64,000 bases of DNA, taken from the NCBI RefSeq assembly GCF_039540975.1, contig NZ_BAABFL010000135.1:39148-103147 (forward strand), given 5' to 3'. The translations under genes and the position numbers were made by a program. Position 1 is the first letter of the stretch. Every line of letters starts with the position of its first letter. The DNA comes from Kistimonas scapharcae. Its GTDB lineage: Bacteria; Pseudomonadota; Gammaproteobacteria; Pseudomonadales; Endozoicomonadaceae. Shown piece by piece: positions 35,685-45,700 of this stretch. A model generated the notes under the pieces. It had not been told where the DNA came from and made no database searches. It saw only the letters and a list, made by a program, of their open reading frames with translations.

Positions 35685-36650
35685 GTGAAAACCTCGAAGT
35701 CCAGGGAAGCACTCGAGCAGCTCAGGAAGATTGATTGGGACAGTAAACGGATTCAAACAGATTCCGACTTTGCTGATATCAAGCATTTCGATCTGACCAA
35801 TCCTGATTACAAAATTCTGGATATGCAGCCGACACTGGAAGTGTTGTATCGGCGCTTTGCCCAGCAGCTCCGTTTCAGCCTCTACAATCTTTTTCGTCAT
35901 AAAGCGGAAGTGACATTTGGCTCCGTCGTTTCCATGAAATTCGGCACCTATTCCCTTGATACCAAAGAAGCAGCCAGCCTTCATGCCTTCAAGGTAACCA
36001 CCCTGAAATTCAATGGATTCGTCAAAATTGATCGTTCCATGATTACAGCACTGATTGACCTGTTCTTTGGTGGCAGTGGTGACACCCTGACCTCAGAGGA
36101 AGAACGGGAAATGTCACCCACAGAAAAAAGGATGCTGCACCGTTTTCTGGATGCTTCCCTGGAAAACCTTCAGGAAGTCTGGGAAACCATTATCCCGTTC
36201 AAGATTCGGGAACTGGACACCAGCTCAACCCCTGTGTCGCATTTTTTCTACAACGATTCTGAGCTGATTATCATCAGCCGCTTTACCGTCAAGATTGCGG
36301 ATATTGAGGGACAGATGGAAGTCGTACTCCCGTATCGGGCAATGGAACCGATTCGGGAAAAAATACATTCCTACAACAATACATCCCAGGATCCAAAGTG
36401 GAAAAACACGTTACAGGAAAACATTATGCTGGCTCCCGTGGATATGAGTGCCACGCTTTGCCAGGTGCCTTTGTCATTAAAGGAAGTGCTCGATCTTCAG
36501 GCTGGTGATGTCATTAAGGCGGACATTCCCCGGCAGGTCACGGTCAGGATAGCAGGCGTTCCCTGTCTGAAAGCGTCAGTCTGTACCATTGACAGCAACA
36601 TGGCCTTAAAAATCATGCAACGAATCAGACAAAAAGAAAAAAGCGAATAA
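35685..36650 (+). CDS. fliM: Flagellar motor switch protein FliM (divergent N-terminus)
   Basis: This 321-residue switch protein has the FliM middle domain (LEVLYRRFAQQLRFSLYNLF, DLFFGGSGDTLTSEEE, FTHTEQR-like MSPTEKRMLHRFLDASLENL) and the C-terminal FliN-like SPOA domain. The N-terminal CheY-binding peptide normally reading LSQxEIDALL is not present; the protein begins MKTSKSREALEQLRKIDWDS. The start is GTG, fixed by a perfect AGGAGG at 35675-35680. No in-frame extension with the missing peptide is apparent. Confidence 0.9.
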   Translation: MKTSKSREALEQLRKIDWDSKRIQTDSDFADIKHFDLTNPDYKILDMQPTLEVLYRRFAQQLRFSLYNLFRHKAEVTFGSVVSMKFGTYSLDTKEAASLHAFKVTTLKFNGFVKIDRSMITALIDLFFGGSGDTLTSEEEREMSPTEKRMLHRFLDASLENLQEVWETIIPFKIRELDTSSTPVSHFFYNDSELIIISRFTVKIADIEGQMEVVLPYRAMEPIREKIHSYNNTSQDPKWKNTLQENIMLAPVDMSATLCQVPLSLKEVLDLQAGDVIKADIPRQVTVRIAGVPCLKASVCTIDSNMALKIMQRIRQKEKSE

Positions 36651-36697
36651 CCCTCAGGCAAAGCAGTTCGCCCTCAGCGACATGAGTGAGAGCAAGG

Positions 36698-37108
36698 ATG
36701 AGTGACGAAGAAAACAAGGATGAAACCACCAGCACCGAACCGGAAGGTGGCGCCAATGGCACCCCTGCAGCGAAATCCGATACCGTCAGTGTGGAGGACA
36801 TCGTCGGTGATAATGGCAGTGATGAAGACGGCAGTGGTGATGATGCCAGGCCAGACCTTGGGCTTATTCTGGATATCCCGGTCACACTTTCACTGGAACT
36901 GGGTAGTACCACCATCAACCTCGGGGATCTGCTCAAACTGAACAAAGGTTCAGTAGTGGCTCTGGAAAAGGAAGCATCAGAACCGCTGGACGTAAAAGTC
37001 AACGGTACCCTGATTGCATTTGCAGAAGTCGTAGTCATCAATGACCGTTACGGCATCCGGCTGATTGATGTTGTCAGCGAATCCGAACGACTAAAGAAAC
37101 TGTCCTGA
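36698..37108 (+). CDS. fliN: Flagellar motor switch protein FliN
   Basis: This 136-residue switch protein has an acidic, disordered N-terminus (about 50 residues, rich in Asp and Glu) and a C-terminal SPOA domain: LILDIPVTLSLELGSTTINL, GDLLKLNKGSVVALEKEA, then FAEVVVINDRYGIRLIDVVS. ATG 36698 gives the usual start; an in-frame GTG at 36686 lacks a ribosome site. It lies 5 bp before fliO. Confidence 0.94.
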   Translation: MSDEENKDETTSTEPEGGANGTPAAKSDTVSVEDIVGDNGSDEDGSGDDARPDLGLILDIPVTLSLELGSTTINLGDLLKLNKGSVVALEKEASEPLDVKVNGTLIAFAEVVVINDRYGIRLIDVVSESERLKKLS

Positions 37109-37113
37109 TAACG

Positions 37114-37545
37114 ATGAATAATGCACGTTATCTGCTGACGCCCTTGCTGCCGTTGTTAACAGACATCGCGCAGGCAGCACAGGAAACCTCAAAAAGTGCA
37201 ACCGGCTATCTGGTTCAGATTGGATTGCCACTCCTGCTGATCATCGGGATGATTGTCGGTTTCGGCTTGCTGGCAAAACGGTTCAATTTGCACAGTGTCA
37301 ACAACAAAGGTCCGGTAAAAGTCCTCTCATCAACACCGGTATCCGGACAGGTCCGACTTTGTCTAATAGAGGCTGGCGATAAACAGTTACTGATCAGTGT
37401 ATCCAACCAGCAAGCTAACTGCCTGCATGTGTTTGATTCACCGGTTGTGAATCACACCGAAAAAGAAACCCGGGATTTTGCCACCCTTTTTTCTCTCGCG
37501 ATAAAACCTTCACAGCCACAAGCCAGAACAGGAGATGAACCGTGA
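37114..37545 (+). CDS. fliO: Flagellar biosynthesis protein FliO
   Basis: This 143-residue membrane protein scaffolds FliP assembly. One strong membrane helix is at about residues 31-53 (LVQIGLPLLLIIGMIVGFGL), followed by a basic LAKRFN segment and a small cytoplasmic beta domain (GPVKVLSSTPVSGQVRLCLI). FliO is poorly conserved; position between fliN and fliP supports the call. Its stop overlaps the fliP start. Confidence 0.85.
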   Translation: MNNARYLLTPLLPLLTDIAQAAQETSKSATGYLVQIGLPLLLIIGMIVGFGLLAKRFNLHSVNNKGPVKVLSSTPVSGQVRLCLIEAGDKQLLISVSNQQANCLHVFDSPVVNHTEKETRDFATLFSLAIKPSQPQARTGDEP

Positions 37546-38297
37546 ACCGGACACGGTTACGGCTTTCTGCCAGCGTCGTGTGTTGTTTAATCACACTCAT
37601 GCCTTTGAGCGGATGGGCTGATCCTCAGGGCATGTCCGTTCTGACCGTGACAGAAACCGGCGATAACAAGGAATACAGCGTCAGCCTGCAGGTTCTCCTG
37701 TTGATGACCGCCATCAGCTTCCTGCCAGCGGCATTGCTGATGTTAACCAGCTTTACGCGAATTATTGTGGTCCTGGCGATTCTCCGACAAGCATTGGGAT
37801 TACAGCAAACACCGCCCAATCGCGTTTTGATCGGTATGGCGCTGGCTCTGACCCTGCTGATTATGATGCCGCTGTTTCAGGACATTTACGCATCGGCGAT
37901 TACCCCTTATCTCAACGAACAGGTGACATTCCTGGAAGCTGTCAGACTAGCGGCCGCACCAATTCAGAGCTTTATGCTCAATAACACGCGCGAGACCGAC
38001 CTTGAACAATTCCTGGCCATTGCCCGCGTGGAAAATCTGGCCAGCCCACAGGATGTCCCTTTTTCGGTACTGATTCCTTCTTTTATAACCAGTGAACTGA
38101 AAACAGCGTTTCAGATCGGCTTTATCCTGTTCATTCCCTTTCTGGTCATTGACCTGGTGGTTGCCAGCGTACTCATGGCCATGGGGATGATCATGCTGTC
38201 TCCCCAGATGATTTCTCTGCCGTTTAAACTGATGCTGTTCGTCCTGGTGGATGGATGGGCACTAACGATGGGAACGCTTGCCAACAGCTTTAACTGA
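37542..38297 (+). CDS. fliP: Flagellar export gate protein FliP
   Basis: This 251-residue export-gate protein has a cleavable signal peptide (ends SGWA, about residue 26) and four membrane segments. Signatures are LPAALLMLTSFTRIIVVLAI, LGLQQTPPNRVLIGMALALT, and near the C-terminus PFLVIDLVVASVLMAMGMIM and SPQMISLPFKLMLFVLVDGW. It starts with GTG at 37542 behind an AGGAG box and overlaps the fliO stop (GTGA). It is the last gene of the flagellar block. Confidence 0.96.
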   Translation: MNRTRLRLSASVVCCLITLMPLSGWADPQGMSVLTVTETGDNKEYSVSLQVLLLMTAISFLPAALLMLTSFTRIIVVLAILRQALGLQQTPPNRVLIGMALALTLLIMMPLFQDIYASAITPYLNEQVTFLEAVRLAAAPIQSFMLNNTRETDLEQFLAIARVENLASPQDVPFSVLIPSFITSELKTAFQIGFILFIPFLVIDLVVASVLMAMGMIMLSPQMISLPFKLMLFVLVDGWALTMGTLANSFN

Positions 38298-38967
38298 AAA
38301 TTGACGCTGACAATACCTGATCCACACTTCAAGCACTCACTGAAACAACTGATCTAACCTGTTAAATCTTATCGTTTTCATTACGCACCAATACCTAACA
38401 TATGCTCACAGTTACCGAGTACCTCTCGAGTCATTCAGACTCTGACTTATCATGATCTCATAACAATGTCTTTGGATTCGTCAGATGATTGACTAAAAAC
38501 CCTCTACGCTAACAGAGGATTGCACGGCAAAAAACACACTCTGCAACTGCAGAACAAGCATGAACATCCCCTTTTTCACCGCTGAATATCGCTGTTGCTG
38601 GTTTTCTTTTTTTAGGTCGTTTTATTTGACCCTCCACATGACTGCCCATATTCATCTAACAGAATTTGTCAAAATAGTTCCTACTGTACGACGATCAAAG
38701 ATCTATTATATTAATCAGCGATTTACTATTTTTTTTTATTCTTGAGTTTTAAATCAGGTTGTTATTAAAGTTATAGTAAGCTGATAAGTTTTCCTGTTTG
38801 GTGATTACAAAAAACCACTCAAAAAGCCCCAAAAGGTAAAATCAGTAAAATCCGGAAATAAGCAAAAACAGGCAATCTGAGAGCCCTGAGAGGAAAAATC
38901 CCATTTAGGGGTAAAAAACAGGGCAAAGAAAATCGGGTCGTTCAAGGAAAATGGCAGGAGGCCTTCC
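38298..38967. other. 670-bp AT-rich gap after the flagellar block
   Basis: No supportable gene: a 61-codon frame at 38560-38745 has no ribosome site and no recognisable sequence. The region is much richer in A/T than its flanks, with T-tracts near 38608 and 38729. It includes a short inverted repeat CCTCT/AGAGG (38501-38505 with 38514-38518) and a direct repeat GTAAAATC around 38836-38853. No clear terminator for fliP was found. Confidence 0.5.
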
Positions 38968-40749
38968 ATGAGCACAGACGTTATCTTGCGAATGATCGAT
39001 GATAACGACAGGGATGAAATCTGGTATTGCGACCAGCTGCTGCTACTGGGTCAACTGATCGCCTGGGCCTGGCTTGAACAAAAACACATGCTGCCATCTT
39101 CCCTCTCGATTCTTGGTCTGCAACCGGCGATGGTCAGAGAAAAGCTTACCCAGCTGACGGCACTGGATGATCCCTCCTGCCATCCAGAGATATTTGGCTT
39201 TTCCTGCCTGCAGGGTATTCCGAAAGACAAGTTGGATACGCTGATCAGCAATCTGAATAAAGCCCTGCAGGCAGAACTCATCATTTACCCGGAAATACCG
39301 CACACACTGCAGCAACTGGTTAACCGCGCAGGAAACCAGACCCCGTTCTGGACAATTCCCGACGATATAGCCGAATTAATGGCGCTTTTACTGGCTCCTG
39401 AAAAAAACTCAGCCTGCTACTGTCCATTTAACGGCACTTTGTCGTTGGCACAGCAGCTCGCAGCGCAACAGCAGAATGTGTATACCGAGTTACCTCTGGC
39501 AAGCCCTTTGCCTTATATCACCAATCTTCTGGCAGATCAGGCCATTGAACACCGTGTCAGCCACCCTATTTTCAGCCCCTCCTGGTTGAAACCCGGTGCT
39601 TTAGTACAATTTGATTACTGCTTTGCCTGTCCGCCGTCAAAGCAACGGTACAATATCAAGCGTATCAACGATCTCTACGGTCGCTTTCCTGAGCAACCAC
39701 TTTATGGCGATGTCATCCATATTCGTCATTTACTTGCCCAATGTCGTAAACAAGCGGTTGCCGTAGTGACTGAATCGATCCTGCAGAGAACGGCGGGTAA
39801 AGAGTGGCGTTTTAAAAAACAATTACTGGAAGAAGGTCTGATCAAGGCAGTCATCCGTCTGCCGCCCTCATCCCTTGCACCTTATCGGGATACGCCCTGT
39901 CTGATGGTTTTTGATAAACAACACCAACATCAGAACATCATGATTTTCGATGCCTCCACGGGCTATTTTCGCGCCCATAGCAAACGAAACCAGATTTATC
40001 CCCAACCCGATACACTTCGAAATATGGATGTCATTTGCCAGCAGATAGAAGAACAGGAGGTCACCGCTCATTCACGTCTGGTTTCGTATGATGAGCTGGT
40101 TGAAAATGACTATAACATGCAGGTTGATCGTTATCTTACGAATAAACCATCGAGACGATTAAACGCTGTTTCCAGTGAAACCGTGGCACTGTCAGAACTG
40201 GCAGACCTTATTCGTGGACAGTCTGTTAAATCTGACAATATGCTCAATGGCGATCAGTTTCTCGAAGTCATGGTTTCAGATATCAGTACAGCAGGTGTTG
40301 TTGAACAGGCAGGTAAACCTGTCATCGTGAATGAACATAGGGAACGCGCGATTCAGCAGCGCCTAAAGCCGGGCGATATTTTGCTGGTTATCAAAGGGCA
40401 TACCGGCAAAGTGGGTCTGGTGCCAACCATTTGTGGCAATAACTGGATTGCCAGCCAGTCCTTCCAGATCATACGACTTAAAAAAGGTACCTGGATTAAA
40501 GACCCAGTGGTTTTGTTCCAGTACCTCAGCTCCTCCGCTGGTCAGGCAATCCTTCAGCAACTGCGTTCAGGGGCTTCAGTACCCTTGCTGCAAACCCGCG
40601 ACATCAAGAAATTACCTATTCCCAAAATGTCCGATGAACAGCAGGAGATGGCGCAACATCACTGGGAAGAAATTCGCAGCATTCATGCGGAAATACGCTT
40701 TCTGCAAGACAAGGCACTCACATTTCGGCGTAAAATCTGGCATCACTGA
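38968..40749 (+). CDS. Solitary fused HsdM-HsdS-like protein with degenerate methyltransferase motifs
   Basis: This 593-residue protein combines a type I N6-adenine methyltransferase-like region (about 125-385) with one HsdS-type target-recognition domain (about 400-590: LADLIRGQ, LKPGDILLVIKGHTGKVGLV, ASQSFQIIRL, SVPLLQTRDIKKLPIP). The catalytic NPPF/Y motif reads CPPS at residues 221-224. The SAM-binding glycine motif is reduced to CPFNGTLS at 152-159. The HsdM-like stretch LEEGLIKAVIRLPPSSLAPY is kept. No HsdR or other restriction gene is nearby. It may bind DNA without methylating it (inference). A GGAGG ribosome site precedes the start. Its end overlaps the convergent QEGLA gene by 7 bp. 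Confidence 0.72.
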   Translation: MSTDVILRMIDDNDRDEIWYCDQLLLLGQLIAWAWLEQKHMLPSSLSILGLQPAMVREKLTQLTALDDPSCHPEIFGFSCLQGIPKDKLDTLISNLNKALQAELIIYPEIPHTLQQLVNRAGNQTPFWTIPDDIAELMALLLAPEKNSACYCPFNGTLSLAQQLAAQQQNVYTELPLASPLPYITNLLADQAIEHRVSHPIFSPSWLKPGALVQFDYCFACPPSKQRYNIKRINDLYGRFPEQPLYGDVIHIRHLLAQCRKQAVAVVTESILQRTAGKEWRFKKQLLEEGLIKAVIRLPPSSLAPYRDTPCLMVFDKQHQHQNIMIFDASTGYFRAHSKRNQIYPQPDTLRNMDVICQQIEEQEVTAHSRLVSYDELVENDYNMQVDRYLTNKPSRRLNAVSSETVALSELADLIRGQSVKSDNMLNGDQFLEVMVSDISTAGVVEQAGKPVIVNEHRERAIQQRLKPGDILLVIKGHTGKVGLVPTICGNNWIASQSFQIIRLKKGTWIKDPVVLFQYLSSSAGQAILQQLRSGASVPLLQTRDIKKLPIPKMSDEQQEMAQHHWEEIRSIHAEIRFLQDKALTFRRKIWHH

Positions 40750-41930
40750 ATACTGTTGACAAGGTACTCCATCACCGGATGCTTCTTGACCGTCATCGAT
40801 AAGGCTGGCGGTTGAAAAACCGGTTCCACAAGATCCCCACGTGCCAATAATTGTTCAACCACATCCCTATAAGGCAGAGACATCTTACCCAGCAGCAATC
40901 GCGCAAGGCTCTGTCCGGACGCATGGCACTTCAGCAGGTCCCTCAAACCACTGAGATAGACATAGTCTTTCGTAAAACCACCGCCCCGAAAGACGCGCGT
41001 CGTCACGGTAAAAGCCACGCCGGGGTCTGTTCTAAAGTCCGTCTGTAACCGCTGCACAACATAGGAAAAGTCATGTCCCTTGACCAGCCAATGCACTGCC
41101 ATCACCCTGAGAGCCAGGTCTTTCAGCCGGGTAATGCTCAAATTGCCCGACAGGTATTCACACAAAATGGCAAGCCCTTCCTGGGAGTGGGTATTGCCCG
41201 GCAAGCCTAATCGCAATGTACTGATAGGTTGCATACGAGCGTTCAGCGTCGTGCACATATGTACGCCGAGTTCATGGTGAATTAATGCCTGCACCTCCCT
41301 TTCCGTAAACAGGGCATGGCTGTTGACGACCAGCTGGTTACGGCTGTTATTCACCATTGCCCGTGCCACCAGGGTATCAGACAAGGCGACACTGCATGTC
41401 AGTTCCATGGCCTCAACGGCCTCTTCAAACATTGCCAGAGAGGCCTGGGCGGTGATTGTCCGCGGTTCAGCTTCCACCTCTGTTAATTCGGGTGCAAACA
41501 GGAGAAACCTTGCGCTTTCGACATCGGATGCCTGAGGCTCTCCATAGTAGCGCAGGGATTCATAGAGGAAACGAGGCGTACCCAGTGCACTGAGCATATC
41601 CACCTTGTTAGCGTAGCTGTCAATAATCGCGCAATAGAGCTTACGAAGCAGCGAATCATCAATATCTGCGACCGGCAACCGGTACAATGCCTGCCGGAAA
41701 GCATAGGGATCAATAGCCAGTTGCCGGTAATGGAATTCCGGGGTATAGCGAGACTTCAGGCGTTCAAAACGCTTACGCTCCCGTTTAAGGTTCAGGGGAT
41801 TCACGTACTGCAGGGCATCCGTGCACTTCGCCATGTCAAAGAGCGCCTGATCGATCTCCCAGGCCACGGGATGTCGCTGCCGGAAGCGTTTTATCACATC
41901 AGGGCACGCTTGATTTTGTTGCTTTGGCAT
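40743..41930 (-). CDS. QEGLA-motif (DUF1704) metallopeptidase-like protein
   Basis: This 395-residue protein matches the family annotated as flavohemoglobin expression-modulating QEGLA motif protein. This family is related to eukaryotic MATCAP-type tyrosine carboxypeptidases. The zinc motif HELGVH is at residues 219-224 and the third ligand lies in SQEGLA (Glu251). The N-terminal half is helical. There is no signal peptide, so it is likely cytoplasmic. No flavohemoglobin gene is adjacent. The bacterial substrate is unknown. It converges with, and overlaps by 7 bp, the methyltransferase-like gene. Confidence 0.82.
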   Translation of the reverse strand: MPKQQNQACPDVIKRFRQRHPVAWEIDQALFDMAKCTDALQYVNPLNLKRERKRFERLKSRYTPEFHYRQLAIDPYAFRQALYRLPVADIDDSLLRKLYCAIIDSYANKVDMLSALGTPRFLYESLRYYGEPQASDVESARFLLFAPELTEVEAEPRTITAQASLAMFEEAVEAMELTCSVALSDTLVARAMVNNSRNQLVVNSHALFTEREVQALIHHELGVHMCTTLNARMQPISTLRLGLPGNTHSQEGLAILCEYLSGNLSITRLKDLALRVMAVHWLVKGHDFSYVVQRLQTDFRTDPGVAFTVTTRVFRGGGFTKDYVYLSGLRDLLKCHASGQSLARLLLGKMSLPYRDVVEQLLARGDLVEPVFQPPALSMTVKKHPVMEYLVNSIQ

Positions 41931-42147
41931 GTCGTATATTCCTGATTTCCCTCCGCTCCACCAGATATCACTTTATGAGCGGACGCTACAACGGATTGTT
42001 GTCCAGAATCCCGACATTGTCGATAACGCCCTGCTGCAGTGATACAAACTTTTCATGGCAGACCGACATTCGATACATAACGGGGATGACAGTCCACCGT
42101 CATCCCTTTTATGCTGATAGCTACTTCAATGCTGAAAGGAGTTCGGC

Positions 42148-42639
42148 ATGCCATTGGAATCCCTGATCGACCTGTCACCGTTCACATGGCAAGGCCTCCT
42201 GACAGCTATCGCCTGTGGCTCCCTGATCGGCCTTGAACGGCAGTCGCGGGGAAAACCCGTTGGCATCCGGACCTCGGCGCTGATCACACTGGGCACCTAT
42301 GTTTTCATTGTGATATCCATCTCACTGAATAACGACATCACGGATCCCTCCCGAATCATCGGGCAGGTCATCACCGGTATCGGCTTCCTCGGCGCCGGTG
42401 TCATGCTGGCTCGCGACGGTGCAGTGCAGGGGGTAACATCTGCGGCAACCATCTGGGTACTCGCGGGAATCGGCATCTGCATTGCCACGGGGCATTGGCT
42501 GGCAGCCCTGAAAATTGCATTGATCACGGTTGCCATCCTGCGCGGCGTCGACCTGCTCGAAAGTGCTTTCCAGACATTACGCCGAGGCGTCCATACCCGC
42601 TACCAGGCACGCAAACGGCCACCGCCAGATGCAGAATAG
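42148..42639 (+). CDS. MgtC/SapB-family membrane protein
   Basis: This 163-residue membrane protein has four to five hydrophobic segments and MgtC signatures: GSLIGLERQSRGKPVGIRTS, GQVITGIGFLGAGVMLARDG, and VQGVTSAATIWVLAGIGICI. MgtC modulates F1Fo ATPase and Mg homeostasis in Salmonella; many environmental members have unknown roles and lack the C-terminal ACT-like domain, as here. It is followed after 100 bp by a mechanosensitive channel gene. Confidence 0.88.
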   Translation: MPLESLIDLSPFTWQGLLTAIACGSLIGLERQSRGKPVGIRTSALITLGTYVFIVISISLNNDITDPSRIIGQVITGIGFLGAGVMLARDGAVQGVTSAATIWVLAGIGICIATGHWLAALKIALITVAILRGVDLLESAFQTLRRGVHTRYQARKRPPPDAE

Positions 42640-42739
42640 GCGTGTTCTCTGTCAGCCAGCCATCGATCCCTTTTTTGGTCGGGGCGGGTTAACCGTGTGA
42701 CCCAATCGGAACTAATCTGCTCACATTCTCTCAAATGAA

Positions 42740-45700
42740 ATGTCCGATTCCTTTCTGTTATGGGTAGGTGTTGCAAAGAACGTTATGTGCATTGATTCAC
42801 TGAAGAGCCAGCCTTCCCGGTTACGAATCTTCAAACTGGTTTTACTGATAACCCCGATTTTACTGATTGCCGCCACCACCTCCGCCAATCCGGCATGGGG
42901 TACGGCTTACCAGCAACTGCAGAAAACACTCATACCCGGCAGCGACACCGCCCCGCCAAAAGACAGTACCCCTATCGGTCAGGGTGACGCCCTGGCCATT
43001 GTCGAAAACCAGGCCGAACTCCAGCAGCTGATTGACAGCCTGCAGCAGGCGCTTGCCGGATTCAAGGCACCCGAACGCAAAAGCGACAACCTCGGGTTAA
43101 GAAAATTGTCCCCCAGTGCACTCCAGGCACTACTCCAGCAACAACAGCAGAACATCCAGACACTCCGCCATGACATCGACCAGAATGAACGCCGTCTGCT
43201 CATGCATGCCAGCGAACGAATTCGACTCCAGCAGACATTGGCGGACATTCGGGAAAAGTGGCACAACCGGCTGACCGTCCCTATCCGCCTGGAAACATTG
43301 CCGGACGAAGACCAGGGGCTGCTGCTCAGGGAAAAACAGCTGGAAGAACGCATCAACCTGATCACACTCAACGCCCGTCGCCTCAACCTGGAATTACAGC
43401 TTGCCCGCCTCACGCTGGCCCAGGCCGTTCAAACACATACTGCGCTTGAGCAAACCCTGGCCATAAAAGGCAACGCGCTTACAAACCATCAAGATCCCTA
43501 CCCGGAGGCTTCCGAACACTATCTGGACGAAACGGAACAGCTGCTGCGTGACGAGCTGTCACAAACACGACGGGACCTGATCGACGTACGCGAGCTTGCC
43601 TATGAGCTACACACCCAGATCAGGGACCTGGGTAATATCAGCGAAGCCTATGACCTTCTCGTCAGTCAGCGGGATCGATTGCTGCAGCAACGAAATCACA
43701 GCGGATCCAACCTGAAACATACCCTGCGGCTGAAGCGAAGCCTGCTGGCAGAACAGCTGAAACAGCCCGCCGCCACTGAGCCGGAAAGACTGTCAGTCCG
43801 CCTGACGCAGGAACAGCGGCTGAACCGGCTGGACATGATGATCCCTCTCGCCGATGAGCTCCAGCTCCTTGAGCAGGAATTACACAATCTTCATGGCAGC
43901 CTGTTGAAAGCGCTGGAACAACAACGCATGTGGATGGCCGTTTCACCGCCCCTGACACCGACTGAAATACCCAGCCTGCTCAAGACATTCTATCTTGAAG
44001 GGAAAACACTGCTTGATGCCCTGCTCAGCGTCCCCTTCCGCCTGGACAGGCTGGTATGGTTGTCGTCCTCGCTGCTACCCGCCTGTTTACTGGCCTTCTA
44101 TTTGATTCGCCGCAGTCGCCGACAGGTCAACATTTACCAGAAAAACGATGTAAGCCTTTCTGTACAGGCGTTTCTCCGTCTGACCGGCCTGCTGTTCCTG
44201 CGCTGCCTGCCCGTTCCGCTCTGGCTCTTGCTGACCAGCCTCTCGCTACAGGAAGGCCCCCCCCTGTCACTGGCTATCAGCGACATCCTGCCAACATTTG
44301 CTGCTGCATCGCTGGGATGGTTATTGATCTGCACGTTCATGGAAAAGAAAGTGCAATCACTGATCGGTCCGGAAGATGCTGTCCAGCCAATGGCCACCCC
44401 ACCGGTGCGCCTGCTGGCAATTGCCTCCCTAGCAGGCCTGTTCATCGGTGGTTTTACCAACCATTTTTTTACGGATCCCTTTGATGACCGTATCCTGCAA
44501 ACCATCATGGTCGCCTGCGGCTGTCTGCAGTTACTGGGCTTCTGGCTGCTGGCCGGTCTTATCCGTAACCCGTTTGGCTATGACTGGTTCAGCCCTGTCC
44601 TCAGAATCATCCTTCCCGGTCTCAGCCTGCTGCTCCTGATACTCGCCCTGACCGGCTATAACCTGGCCGCCTGGACGCTGTTTCTCCACCAGCAAATTCT
44701 GCTGATTCTGTTCGGGCTATTGTTTATTGCCTATGAACTGACACTCTACCTGCTCTATATCCGCACCCGCCGTATCATGCTGCAACAGGCGCTCCACAGG
44801 CGCCGGGAAACCGATGGCGCCATTGAACCGGAAGATGCCCTGGCGCATTCCCGTTCCACCATTCTCCAGACCCGGGAACAGAACCTGCGGATTCTGCAAC
44901 TCAGCTTTCTGCTTGCCCTCATCGGCATCGTCGCCTGGATCATTGAGGATTGCAGCGACTTGATGACACCGCTCGGCGATATTCAGCTCTGGCCGTTCAG
45001 TCATATGGATGCAGGACTGACACTGGCACTGGGCGCAACACTCAAGGCACTGGTCATATTCGCCATACTGATTATTCTCACGCGCAATTTGCCCGGCTTA
45101 CTTCGCCTTAGCCTGCCAACGCGCTTCATCCAGTCGCCCTCGAGCGCCTATGCCCTGACCCGTATTGTCAGCTACCTGATCTGGTTCATCGGGATTGTCA
45201 CCATGGTCAGTACACTGGGTATTGGCTGGGAAAAACTGCAGTGGCCTATTCTTGCCGCCAGCGTCGGCATAGGCTTTGGCCTGCAGGAAATTGTCGGAAA
45301 CTTTTTTTCCGGCCTGATTATCCTGTTTGAGAAGCCCTTCCGGGTCGGTGACACGGTGACCGTCAATGAGATCCACGGTACGGTCAGGGAAATTCGCATT
45401 CGTGCGACAGTCATTGAGGATTTTGACCGGAAAGAGCTGATTATTCCCAATAAAGCCCTGGTAACCGGACAGGTAACCAACTGGTCACTGTCAACCAGCA
45501 TACTGCGCATACAACTCTGGTACGGTGTCGCCCATGGCAGTGATAACGACCTGGTCTATCAACTGCTGTCACGCGCGGCAGAAGAGTCAACACGGGTACT
45601 CAAGGAACCTGCACCGGAGGTCTATTTCATTGAATACAATGAATATGCTGAAAAGTACGAGCTGAGGGTCTTCGTTAATCATGTGGACGACCGCTTTCCG

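Noticed and set aside
38560..38745. 61-codon reading frame in the gap after fliP
   Set aside because: AT-rich, Phe/Tyr-heavy translation, no ribosome site and no recognisable sequence; likely random.
38968..40749. Active type I or type IIG restriction-modification system
   Set aside because: No HsdR or nuclease domain is present and both methyltransferase motifs are degenerate, so I describe it only as methyltransferase-like.
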